Under the pieces are notes generated by a model. The model was not told the DNA's origin, did not search any database, and worked only from the letters and a program-made list of their open reading frames with translations. A stretch of DNA of 64,000 bases from Fasciola hepatica (lineage: Eukaryota; Platyhelminthes; Trematoda; Plagiorchiida; Fasciolidae), in contig CANUEZ040000113.1 in NCBI GenBank assembly GCA_948099385.1, positions 9,436,501-9,500,500 of the forward strand, given 5' to 3'. The position numbers and the translations under genes are program-made. Shown here piece after piece: positions 35,019 to 45,660 of the stretch. Positions within the stretch are counted from its first letter, which is position 1; the number at the start of each line of letters is the position of its first letter.

Positions 35019-36380
35019 TTAGCCGTCTTCCTTCGCCTCGATCCCGATGAACCAGCGCTTTTTATGTCTGTCAATGACACACGTTGGCTCGTTGGAGAAT
35101 CGTTCCATTCCTTTTTTAGCCTCTGATGTTTTGTATGATAGTAAATGTGAACAACCTACCCTAACGGCAGCGATCAACTTATGGTCGTTTACGGCTTTTC
35201 GTTTAGGGCTCCCTGGCCAACAACAGTGAAGGGCAACTTCGTCGCCGATGGATGCGAAAAGCATGCTACGCACAGTTTCAGCCAAATCGCAATCTGCAAA
35301 CCACTTGAGCGTTGCCACCTGAAAAGGTTCAGTTAAAGTGGATATACTTACCATGCTCGCATACACCTCGGGCGAGCTCAGAGTCTCGTGCAGTTTCTGA
35401 AACTCCCCCACGTCTCGGCTCTTCGCGCCTTGGACGGCACAACTGATGCGTGCCTGGCACCCAACGCGACAGTTAGCCCATCAAGGGCACTTTCGACCTT
35501 GCGGAAACGGTCGCTCATAGCGTTCATCGTACCTATAATCATTCATGATTATATGTAGTAGTCACTCACGCAAAAATTCACGCAAATCTTTGCTGAATCT
35601 CTCCATTGGCCTTTCACTTGTTGCAGAAGCATTGACGCTACTATATGAATAATTGTTCGTGACATTTGATAATTACGGTTACCCACAGTCCTTCCGTAGA
35701 CTCCGGTGAATACCAGTTACTTGAGGTTCCCGTGCCGCAGTTGGGATTGACGTGATATTTGGCATCGTGTCAGATAAACTAAATGCACAAGTTTTACAGG
35801 AATAATATAGTTGTCTTACGATGGAACGCGAAGTGCTCTCTCCAAAACCGGTGGCGGAGACGGCGGCATTTCGAAAGATCCACAGGGTTCACGAGATACC
35901 AAAGTGCTTTCCTCCTCGAAACTGTGATCCGACGTTAACTGTCTCGGTACCCTCTAAACAGTGTTAACTCATAATCCTTCCTACCTCTTGCGAACTGAAT
36001 AGGGCTGGCCAAACAGTGTTTGTGGCACAGTGTCATCAGTGCTGCAGATTGAAGATTCGTTTAGCAGCCTACTTTCGAAAACGAAATCATCCCCGAAATT
36101 GTCTGGGAGAGTTACGTTTAAAAACATTTACCTGTGGCAAACATCTCCCCGAATTCGTGTGCCGGAACCGAATCAGGCAGTGACGCACCCGAAAGCAGCA
36201 ACTGCCGGTAAGCGCCTTTACTTTTTGTCCTCGGCCACTGGACTCCGCGGCAATCGACCATCCAATTGCTGTGGACCACAGCATACGAACTGTCGTCTAC
36301 AAACCTGGCTACATCTAAACAAGATTAATTATATGTAGAAAACAGATGCCATCTTCGTCGGTGCTTTCCACGAACAAAAA
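35019..36380 (-). CDS. DUF4806-like companion gene of EnSpm, split by micro-introns
   Basis: The N-terminal exon (36132-36314) encodes ARFVDDSSYAVVHSNWMVD, then VQWPRTKSKGAYR, matching the F-x-D-D...A-V-V-(P)-S-N-W-(I)...W-P start of this protein type. The last part encodes ASIGDEVALHCCWPGSPKRK and DHKLIAAV, resembling the DUF4806 block. Exons read 36344-36380, 36132-36314, 35985-36102, 35820-35951, 35683-35778, 35570-35640, 35352-35532 and from 35318 down. All seven introns are GT-AG, 29-42 nt, and their phases join in frame without a stop. One problem: the frame slips by one base at the G run at 35404-35408. The function is unknown. DUF4806 proteins often accompany EnSpm elements in animals, as far as I recall. 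The first exon and the start codon are uncertain. Confidence 0.7.
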
Positions 36381-37787
36381 CTGCCATATATATTGTTAAA
36401 AGGAAAAACAGCAGTGGAACCAACAATTTTATAAAAAGGTATGTAAAATGGGAATGTACACATTGTAAGAATTGACGGATAAGAGTAAACATTTACAGGA
36501 GACAGTGTGAGTGGTAGCGGTATGGATGTCTGACTGCAATCCGTTTACTGAAAAGATAAATAAACGCGTTGAGCGCAACGCGTGTGTAAAAAATTCTCCG
36601 AGGATAATAAAATAGATGAAATGAACTTCATCGTTTAAAATACTGACACTAGTTGCAGGTTTACTGTCTATCACAATGATATTATTGGGATGTACATTAG
36701 AGAAAAATACGCCGTTAACAACACATGAACACGGAGTTTTACAGAAATGTGGTATAGGCAGGAGCGTGTCATCGAGGACCAAATCTTTTTTGAGATTACA
36801 GAGAACAGTGTTAACTTTGTGCAGCCGCTTGTATAACTGCTCCGCTGGTCCAGCCGGCCCTTTTATCAAACTTTTTAGCTTGCCCAAATGAGATTCATAA
36901 GGAAAGCATGAAAAGCGGTCCAAAGTTCCATGTCTTCTCACATCCTCTGCTAGATGAGTCAGACAATGAACATTGTACACAATTGAGTTGGGGCCATACA
37001 ACTTTGACATCTCCTGCACAAAAACACGCCAAATTCCGTGAGCGAAATCTAGTAAGTGGACATGTAAAGTGGGATGCGAAAAAATATATACAGAAACAAA
37101 CAAAGGTAAAAAATGGTCATATAAATCATGGGGTAATAAATCAAGCAAACGAACAGGACCAAGGTAAAGGAGGAACTGGCGAAATTCCGTCGCCTTCCAG
37201 CGTTCGATATCATGCGTGTGACGGCATTTGCGCTGGAAGTCACAAGTAAGAGCACTGTGGGTTCCCAGAATTCGGTCGCCAAGTTCCTCCACACCCGACC
37301 TAATCAGACGGCAAGGTGATGAATGACCGCCTTTCAGCCATGTGGTAAGTAGCTTCTGGGTTACCCCAAGGCATATTAAATGCATATAATCCAACGGGAA
37401 TGCAGTCACAATATCGATGGGTAGGGATAGAAACGGGGTGGTGCCTATGTGATGACGATGATATTTCCCGGCACGAAACTTTTCATCTGTTCGTGCGGTA
37501 GCCTTGACGACGGGAAACGTCATCCTCCCATCAATATGCAAGCCACGTTGGTTGCATTTATCACAGCCGAAATAACCAGCAGGGCTTTTGACTTGACGAA
37601 CGAAAGCCCTAGCTGGAGTATCACCGATAACGGCCTTCAAGCAACATCACATGGAAGAATCACGATAGCCTAGGCCATTTTGTAGAAGTTAGTCGAGCTC
37701 TCTCACCGTGTGACATAAGTAATCATGCACTGGATATGGTTTTTTAACACCACAATAAAATCCAACAGTGATGATTTGCGCACACAT

Positions 37788-37805
37788 AGTAATAATAATA
37801 ATAAT
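37788..37805. repeat. (AAT)n microsatellite
   Basis: A short AAT/ATA run in the presumed intron of the transposase gene. Confidence 0.85.
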
Positions 37806-37817
37806 GGTATATTTCTC

Positions 37818-37858
37818 GACCATGATCGAGACGCATGCGCAAGCGCATGATCATGGTG
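37818..37858. repeat. imperfect palindrome in the transposase intron
   Basis: ACCATGATCGAG, then ACGCATGCGC, AAGCGCATGATCATGGT: outer arms (ACCATGAT / ATCATGGT) and inner GCGCATG-type arms pair with a few unpaired bases. It could form a hairpin or cruciform in the DNA, or be the remains of a small insertion. Confidence 0.6.
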
Positions 37859-39504
37859 TACAACGTTACTCAAAACAATGAACTATACACGAATTTCAAG
37901 AAAGCGAGTGGAGTCGTCAGAAGCAAAACAATATAGCTAGAGATAGTTTGAGTCGACTGAAATTATAAAGGTTTGCGCGGCAAATACGGTTTGGTTTCGG
38001 ATTCGACTGGTTGGTAGTGGTCCGTGAAAATACAAAATATATCGTGAAAATATAGCGCTAGGGATGCGTTATAAGTCATAATAATGCAAGATGTGGGTAA
38101 CTGAGGCCTATTGCGGGTTCTATGCACGGAATAAGTAATGGACATGGAGAGGTTAAAGAAATGAATGGGAGTACAACCGTGAACTTTGGTGAATATGAAG
38201 AGAGCGGCTCTCTATGGAGATGAAGTTGGCCCGGAATGATGGATATTCCCGATTCTAAGAGAGGGAGTTCATCATGAAACGAGGGGACATGAGGCTGCAC
38301 TATCCTTGCCAAAATCGGCCACATCTGAAAGGAAGATGACAGAAACAACGACAGCCCGTCTATATTCACGTGCAGATCGATAGAACTGGGAATAACATCC
38401 ATGCTGCTAAGGCACATATTTATTACGTCTGTCAGTCCAACGTGAATATATATTCCACTGTGTAGCTGAATTTTCTTACACGAACGTGGTGTACGAGAAA
38501 TGGTACGTGTATCGCGTGGGAGACCCGGCACAAACTTGCCCACACAGGATGGTACTTCTCGCCGCTGTTTCATGCTCATGTTTGAGCTGACGAACAAATC
38601 AGACAGCGACTGTTGCAGCACATCCACGTTAACGTTAATGGATATATTCCTTTCAAGCTGCGCACCATCCGTCGCTTTAAAAAATACGCAATATAGAAAC
38701 GATGGCATCTTACCCGATGGAACAAACCCCACGGATGTGCACCCAATGGGAAGTGTATCTACACTTATTAGGTCCCCGGGCACTCCCTCTGTTTGTACCT
38801 CCGGCGGTCGTGGCTCCGCTTTAAGAAATGCACCGGAAGTGCTAGCTGCAACTGCTGTTCAACAACTCAAATAAATAAATCCATTATAAGAGCATACTCC
38901 AGGTTTTTTCTTTGGGACACGAAGTTCTGTGCTCCCACAAACTGGTATTGTGACATATGGGACACAGCACGGAACCCAGTTCCCTCCTTCCCCTCCTATA
39001 CCTTTTCCATTTGCTCTCTTTCGGCATAACGAAATGTTGCCTATAGGATTGAGAAATGACGAAAGAATGGGTTTCAACGGGTCACCATTTTGATAATGGA
39101 ATTTATTTTCTAGGAAATACTGGTTACCTCCATAACGACAACGTCGAAAGAAACTTCCGATTTTATATGAATTAAGGAATGTTTCAAGCAATTATTACCT
39201 AAGATACAAGAATAAGACGACATAACAGTAACAATACAATCTAAACCATACTTATCCATGATACTTAGACAATTAGACCACCTACCGCAACTTCGCACCG
39301 ATGAAAACGCTCACCTGCCGACAAACAATGAACGAAACCAATGATAGCCACATGGTCACGAGGGCACGCAGTAGAACAAAAGTGTGCAAATGTCATAGAA
39401 TGTTTGTTACTTATTTGCACGAAATCTATATATACAAACGGCGCCCTGCAGCTCAGGAAGATCTATGCGATTTCTGTTGAATAATATCGTCACCGTGCGC
39501 CACC

Positions 39505-39557
39505 CCAACGCTTTGTTGGGCAGTGCCCAACAGGGTTGGGCAACTTGCTACTTGGGG
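39505..39557. repeat. EnSpm right terminus
   Basis: CCAACGCTTTGTTGGGCAGT, then GCCCAACAGGGTTGGGCAAC, ending in TTGCTACTTGGG(G). On the complementary strand this begins CCCAAGTAGCA, matching the left tip at 10 of 11 positions. Confidence 0.8.
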
Positions 39558-41130
39558 AGTTGTGTTATAGCGAGGGGGATGTAAAAACGCAAGATAGATC
39601 TTATTGTGGCGAGAATCAGGGGAGATTTGCTAGGTAAGCGATGTAGCTTGGTAATAAATTGGAATTGAAGCACTGAATAACCAATATAGTCTATAACTCT
39701 GACTCGCGATAAGTACTAGCGCCTGCACGATGGTGTGCCGCAGTTGTTTTTTACAACTAGGTCACGGTTTCAGGTGATTAGGTGATATATTCTAGGTTAG
39801 ACACAGTTACAAGTCTAAACAGTAGTATAAGCAAAAACGAAAACGAGAAAACCTGAATTTCACGTCGGGGTGACCTTGACCTCATCATATGTGCCGAAGC
39901 CAACGTAATTGCTGTTTTACAATCCTTGTCGCGTGATTTGATAATCTCCATGATAACCACGAGTCGAGGCCGTGAAGTGCTGCAAGCTTTGAGCCATCAC
40001 CTGTCGTGTATTTTGCCTTACTCGAGGGCAGTATCTCATGCACCGCAATTGCGCGGTGCAGCTACCGATTGCCTTTAGGGATCATGCTTAAAATACTTAT
40101 GTCCTCCATCAAGAGGTCACCAAGACCAGCGAAATAAATACACCCAGGAATTCACAAGACCGGCAAATGTATTCCGGAAGGAAGATAATGTTGCTGCGGA
40201 TGATACTTCAAGTCTCGTTAGTGCTATACGCATTCACTTTGTCTTCAGTATGGTTTTGTTTCTCTATGCAACCGCACGAAATTATCATCATCAAAAAAGC
40301 CCCGCGAAGATTGCACATTTATCGGCAATGTGTCTTTTTAATGTCACTTTGTTCTGAGCGAGATTTGACACAGTTTGTCCGTAGATGACGTACTCTTGGA
40401 TGCTCACTGCATCCATTCCCACAATCTTTTTTTAGATGTTTTCCAGTTTCCCATATCTCCTATGACGTTGCTCTCCCAGTTTTGCATGCGTCCACCTAAA
40501 TTTGCATTTTTACGCGTCAGGTTTCTAAGATACATACATATCTTTCAGTAGGACTACAGACGGCCTCCACTAGACACGGAGTGGCACTAATCAACCGCTA
40601 GTTTGGAAGAGTACAACTAAGGGCCTTTTGAAAACAGGCTTACTGTCTTCGTATAGGGAAAGTCAATGACAATCTCTGTCTGGCATTGCCAAGTCAGGCC
40701 AAGTATACGCTTTACGCACCCAAAACTGGGTATTCAGTAGCCAAATAACCATTTCTGATAGAAAGTGGTACTAAGAGTGAAATATAATGCCAGCTCATTG
40801 ATGAGTTCAGTTTCGAAATGACAACTTTGGGTTCAGCAAGGAAGGGGGCAAGATATAGCTTCGTGGAGGACAGGCAGATATTGGTACGAGCCTACTTTAT
40901 TACGGCGGAATCGTGGAGATGATGTAGAGAAGCATTTACTGAAATCGAGTCGGAAGGGACGCTGTTCGTCAGCCAGTACGCTACAGAAGAACGTTGTACA
41001 TAAGTTTTGTTGTGTTGAGCTGAGAAAGCCAGCAAAGTCAACAAACTCACTTTTCATCCAAATTAAGGGAAACTGACAACAAACAATTGGAAATAAGCAT
41101 AAAAATAAACTCTGCAGAAATTACACTGGC
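39558..41130. other. no recognisable gene
   Basis: Only short frames without family motifs (for example 40167-40388 plus and 40833-41057 minus). The DNA immediately right of the EnSpm end could be the far side of the interrupted LINE B leader, but I could not show this. Confidence 0.45.
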
Positions 41131-42620
41131 TCAGCCAACGAGGTTCGTGCAGAGTTCCCCCGTGTTTTTCACGTTTTCAACCAGAACACGCGCCAGGAAA
41201 GGCACTGTAGATTTGCAATAGACACTTATTTGGGAGGGGCTAGCCCCAAATGCAGAATAGGCGAGGGAATGCGAGTTGCATGCAGATGGGTCATGATACA
41301 CGGGACAGTTGGGATCCGCAAGAGTCTTGTAAACGATTTTTTCGCAGACCATTGTGTGTTGATCGCAAAATTCGGAGGTAAGAGAGCCCATGAAAATCAG
41401 GAAGACACGACCGGTAATAGCTAGGTCACGGACCAGGAAAGATTACGGGCAAATAGTAGAGCACGACTGGGTGAATGCATTGAAAAAGCAACGGCTTTTG
41501 TGACACCAAACCGCCCAAATCTACAAATTTGAAAACAGTCTGCGTGGTATTTAACATGATCAGGAATATAAGGAGACCACTGAAAGTTTTGCTGGTTTTG
41601 ACGCTTAAATAGTTGACCGAATTAGCTTTAGAGATAGTGATACTGTTAGTGATTGGTTGCTCATCAGGGAAAGAGGAACGAAGAGGGGAGAAAATAAACT
41701 CGAAAAATTTGGAAGTGTCAAGATGTAGTCTGGAATGGGACAAAAAATTCTGAATATTACCTAAGTTCTCGGAAAAAGATTGTCTCCTTGGAGATAACCT
41801 GACAAAGCACCGTTTAGTCGGCGTACTTAAGAAGTTGTGCGTGTGGTGCAGTGACCAGGTCACTGATATACGTAGTGAAGAGAAAGGCATCGTGAAGAAC
41901 ACCCAAATATTTAATCAAAAGACTCGATAAGAGTTTACCAACACTGATACTTCCAGCTCTGTTGGAAAAGTGGCCTTTCATCCACGAGAGTGAAGGAGTG
42001 AGACAGCCGAAGTAATGTAGCTTTCGAAAAATTAGAGAACGGGGAACCTAGCTAATGCGGAGGACTGGACGAGGAAGATACATTGAGCGGATTCCATGGA
42101 ATTATTTAAGTTGTCTGAAGCGAGACGCCAAACTGAAGCGATCGCATCCGGAGTGCATCTGTTGGGTTTGCGCGCAAACTGATGCGGGCCATTTGCAATA
42201 GCAGCAGGGGGACGTAACCGATTAAGGATGGCAAGCTCGGTCAGTTTGAGTGCAGAAGAAGTGATGAAGATTAGAAAACGTGTTTCAAAATAAACTTTGG
42301 ATGTAGAGCTTGGGGGAAGGCACTACTTTCTCTGGTTTCTAGGAGGCAGGAATAGCACCAAGGCCAACAGGTTTTTGATGGGGAAAGTCGTAATTCCGGG
42401 TAGTCGCCTTGTGCCAAATATGAGAACAATGGAAGATAAACAGTCTGAACCCGCAGAAGAAGTGGATCTTGAGGTTGGAAGAAACTTGGAGACCTTTACG
42501 AAACAATGGCTCTGTATCTGAGGGAGCAGAAGGAAAGTAATGTGGTAATTCATCCAACGAGGATGGAAGAAAGGCCTTCAGGCTGTCGGCATCTGTTTTG
42601 CAGTCTTTGATTAGGCCCAT
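41131..42620 (-). mobile_element. decayed LINE D reverse transcriptase
   Basis: The minus strand, high to low, runs as follows: a pre-RT segment at 42339-42620; CTPDAIASVWRLASDNLNN near 42.18 kb, like the R-(A)-N-R-S-T-x-D-A-(I) block; KLHYFGCLTPSLSWMKGHFS near 42.0 kb; GKLLSSLL, then HDAFLFTTYISDLV and LLKYAD followed by a stop (expected KYADDT); the frame 41426-41902 with SRLHLDTSKFFEFIFSPLRS and ANSVNYLSVKTSKTFS, matching the K-C-x-x-(x)-F-S...NSVKYLGV.IS block; and 41131-41391 with LADPNCPVYHDPSA and TVPFLARVLVENV, the C-terminal D-P-N-H-P-L-H and PF.ARLL landmarks. There are several frames and stops. The motif set differs from the CR1-like copies above. Confidence 0.82.
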
Positions 42621-42656
42621 TTTTCACATGTATGCAGTACACCATGCCAGAGAAGT

Positions 42657-43107
42657 TTGCTAATGGTGGTAAAGGAAAACTGGTGGGAAAATGTAATGTC
42701 CAGTCGTCGTATCTCTCTTTTGATCAGGATGGAGCTTCAAGTGGTAAACGTTGATGGCGCAGTTTCCACACCTAGCCCTGTAACCATTGGTGTGATCCAA
42801 AGTAGAGTATTGGGCCCGTTATTGTTTCTCACTTACGTGAATGATATTTTCACCTTGGTTCGTCATGGAACTCCGTTTTTTACTTGCTGATGATGTAAAA
42901 TTGTTGTTCACCTTCGGCCGTAATTCATTGGGTAATACTAAAGCGAAAATATCCGAGGACTTACGGATGCTCAGTTTGTGGTGTACCGATTGGTTAACGA
43001 AGTTCTCGGCGGACAAAGGCTGCATTTTTACATACAAGTGTCACGTCCCTCCTGAAAAGTTTATTATAGGTGGCCGCCTGATCCCCAACAAAATCATCAG
43101 TACGTGA
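42657..43107 (+). pseudogene. LINE B reverse transcriptase palm, frameshifted
   Basis: Two overlapping plus frames share the palm. The first reaches GPLLFLTYVNDIFTLVRHGT and then stops. The second carries LADDVKLLFT, with Leu for the usual Phe/Tyr before ADD, then MLSLWCTDWLTKFSADKGC, the W...W....N..K-C block. A single-base frame change near 42.87 kb separates them. The catalytic ADD is intact in sequence but cannot be translated in one frame. Confidence 0.82.
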
Positions 43108-43895
43108 CCTTTGCGCATACTACTCCTGTTCATTTAACTTTTCGGAGCAAACGGACACGCAAATTGCTAGGTACCGCAGGTTAATAGGACAGGTTTGCAA
43201 AACATTCCGCTTGCGTGAAAGTAAACTCAACGTATATACAACACACGTTAGACTATTGCCAGAGTGCAGTTCAATAGTTGGCTCCAAAATGCGTCAGATT
43301 GCCAGGATTGTTAGTAAAAATGTTTAGTGCATCTTTGTTAAAAAATAGTTGGCTATTCGTCTAGTCTCAGCTGTAAACAGCGCTGTGACCTGCTGCAACT
43401 CGAACCTCTTTGGCTCCGACGTATGAAAACAACTTGTCATTTTTCCACTCCCTATTAAAATAGAGATCCTGAAATGCCTCCTCTGTGGTACGAGACCCAC
43501 TAAGCTTGAGGTATTCTTTACTACACAGCAGTTATTCGGTCATTTTGCCGTTCGCGAGGACCAGCCTAAGGTCCAATTTCTCCACTGTTTAATTTTCACA
43601 AATGTGGAATAAGCTTCCACCAAATGTCCGTGCAAAAGGCCACTTACCGAGACTTAAAGAAGAATTAAGCAAGCCTCTTGATGTACTGACACTCGCAACC
43701 AACAATGCTGCGCACTATTCGGAGGAGCGAGCGTGCGAGTTTGGTTTGGGTTACCAACAGGTGGGTCTGAGTGAGGGGCCAGGAGATCTACGTACCACAC
43801 AATTTGCGGAATATCACTCAAGTCTTATTAATCATTCGAGTACAACCTTGTGCTTTGTAAAATCAAATCATCCACCAAGATAACACCCACTCAAA

Positions 43896-44970
43896 ATGGA
43901 AACTTTAGTCCCAGATCAGCAGCTTCTTTCATGCCCGTCCCATTTACTAGGTTCATCAGTGCAGGAAGCTAAGCCACAGTTCTCATACTTGAAATGGCTC
44001 ATCGAGGTGATTCAACCTCTATTTATGACGTCACGGATACTGATCTCAATAAATACCCACGTGTTATCCTCCAGCTGGTTTGATTCCACGTTTTCACGCA
44101 GACTTTCGTTTTTTATTCTACGGATTGGTTAGTCCAAATCGAATCTCAACCTCATCTCTGAATCTCGTAGCTCTTGCTTCTCCAATGTTCCGCCGTTCAA
44201 TTTTCCGTCTTACTTGCCATAACCCCAGCATAATCGTAATTAGCTCACTTGCTGACAGCCTTTTAGGTTCATTTATTCCATCATTACACGTAGTAATTCG
44301 ATTTCTCAATAGGGCTTTCTGGTTAAATCCTCACCCAGCTACTGACGCTTGCACTTTTCACTTCTTCAGAATACCACTAACTTCTCTGACCCTTGTGCCG
44401 CGGCGCTGGCAAGGTTAATAACTCTGTGCCCCTTTATATCCTTCTACTAACCCGGCCTCCATTCCAGATTACATCTTATCTCATGGCTTTACCCACTTCC
44501 TCCGCAAACAGGGGGAAGAAATTCAGTCCCAGTTCTCTTACGGGAAATGACTTATTAACTGAATTCAGCCTACATTTATGTTGCTACTCATTCTCTTCCC
44601 TATACTCTTTCCTACCGCTTACGTCGTTTCACATTTTCACGCATAATTTTGTTTTTATTCTGAAGACTGGTTACTCCAAGTTCATTTTTAGCCTCATCTA
44701 TGGATCTCGTAGCTCTCACATGTTCAAAATTTTACCGTTCAATTTTCCATCTTACTTGTCATAACCCCAGCATAATTGTAATTAGCTTACCTATCGACTA
44801 CCACCAAGGTTCATCTATTCCATCACCTTCTGTAGTAATCTTTCGCCTAGATAACATTCACTTAGTATGGCAACTCTACCCCCAGGCATAGGGCTTTCCT
44901 CATGTCAGCCTTATGCACTAGGCTCCCAGTTTGGAGTAACTCAGCCCCAATCCTCATCCCTTATTAATAT
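43896..44970 (+). repeat. partial internal duplications in LINE B 3' region
   Basis: Bases 44084-44240 and 44625-44785 share CATAACCCCAGCATAAT(C/T)G, TAATTAGCT(C/T)AC, TTCACGCA and TCTCGTAGCTCT in the same orientation and order, about 541 bp apart. Separately, about 43896-44000 matches 44868-44970 (ATGG(A/C)AACT(T/C)TA..CCC, then CACTAGG-type motifs). The two spacings differ, so the array is not a simple tandem repeat. Confidence 0.6.
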
Positions 44971-45479
44971 CATACAAAATTCACTTTACTCGGTGCAATC
45001 TGGTCTCATTCCCCTTCTTTTAGTTTGCCCTGGCATTTCAACCCAGAATACCGTTCTGACGACCACCATCAATCCCCAAATCATCTTTATTCTTCTTCAC
45101 TGCTTTCACCATTTTTAGCATTCCTGTTCTCTCTCTTCCGCTTATAGCCCACATTTTTTAAAGGTAGTGCCAATTTCTAGATACTAGAGGTTTCTTTTTA
45201 CCGTTGACCACTGATCCCCAGCTGGGAGCATCCCAGACTGCGTTTTCTTCCTTTCATTTTTCCAGAAAACTACTGACATGTATCGTCCCTTCGATGGCTC
45301 TGCGCAATACCCGGCCCACATCATCTGCTGAAAATTAGATACCTGCCCGTCTTTCCGTCACTACCACTTTGGCGCTGCTCCCCAGGAACACCCGCAAACT
45401 GATCGCAAGCCCCTAGACTATTCGATCTCTACTGTTATGTGACAACTCCATTATCACCCGTGTAAACCCAGCCTGTGGG

Positions 45480-45660
45480 GGGGGGGTCAGGTCCACCGCT
45501 TTGGCCAGTGCGCACTGGGCTTGCAGAAAGCCTGCAACGATGTGCCGGCGCAGCTAGGATGGCGAATCACACCTCCCGTCACCAAAGATGGTTTTCAGGC
45601 TGGGTGTCTAGCGCACGGTCAGCCCCACCCATCAGCACCGGTTGCGGCAAAAAAACACTA
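45480..45660 (+). other. conserved LINE B downstream module (second copy)
   Basis: The plus strand encodes VHRFGQCALGLQKACNDV, AQLGWRITPPV and CLAHGQPHPSAP, matching the module at 28150-28340 on the minus strand with the same spacing. It follows a G10 run (45477-45486) that shifts the frame upstream of it. Confidence 0.6.

Larger units (their letters stand above)
36590..38783 (-). pseudogene. EnSpm transposase (Transposase_21-like)
   Basis: The upstream frame 38076-38783 contains LPRDTRTISRTPRS, SGIYIHVGLTDVINMC and HVNIDGLSLFLSSSFQMWP, the block that in animal EnSpm transposases precedes a Gly-rich turn. After a gap, probably an intron of about 0.5 kb, the minus strand encodes ITVGFYCGVKKPYPVHDYLC, then KAVIGDTPARAFVRQ, GYFGCDKCNQRG, FPLDYMHLICLGVTQKLL, RWKATEFRQFLLYLGPVRL and FSCFPYESHLGKLKSLIK. 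Two in-frame stops (after VRELD and after YRDSSM, about 37.66-37.70 kb) break the protein, although the following 400-codon frame (36429-37640) is otherwise open. DNA cutting and strand transfer are the family role. This copy is inactive unless those stops are sequence errors. Confidence 0.88.
34239..39557 (-). mobile_element. EnSpm/CACTA-type DNA transposon
   Basis: The ends form a terminal inverted repeat: CCCAAGCAGCA at 34239 and, on the complementary strand at 39556, CCCAAGTAGCA. Inside each end are several TTGGGC/GCCCAA units in both orientations, as expected of the subterminal repeats of this superfamily. Two genes run on the minus strand: a Transposase_21-like gene (36.6-38.8 kb) and a DUF4806-like gene (35.0-36.4 kb). 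The flanks are GAT on the left and GAG on the right, so a 3-bp target duplication is at best imperfect. The termini do not begin with CACTA itself. Total length is about 5.3 kb. Confidence 0.85.

Noticed and set aside
36908..37249. 113-codon plus-strand frame
   Set aside because: It is antisense to the well-supported EnSpm transposase frame and has no family signature.
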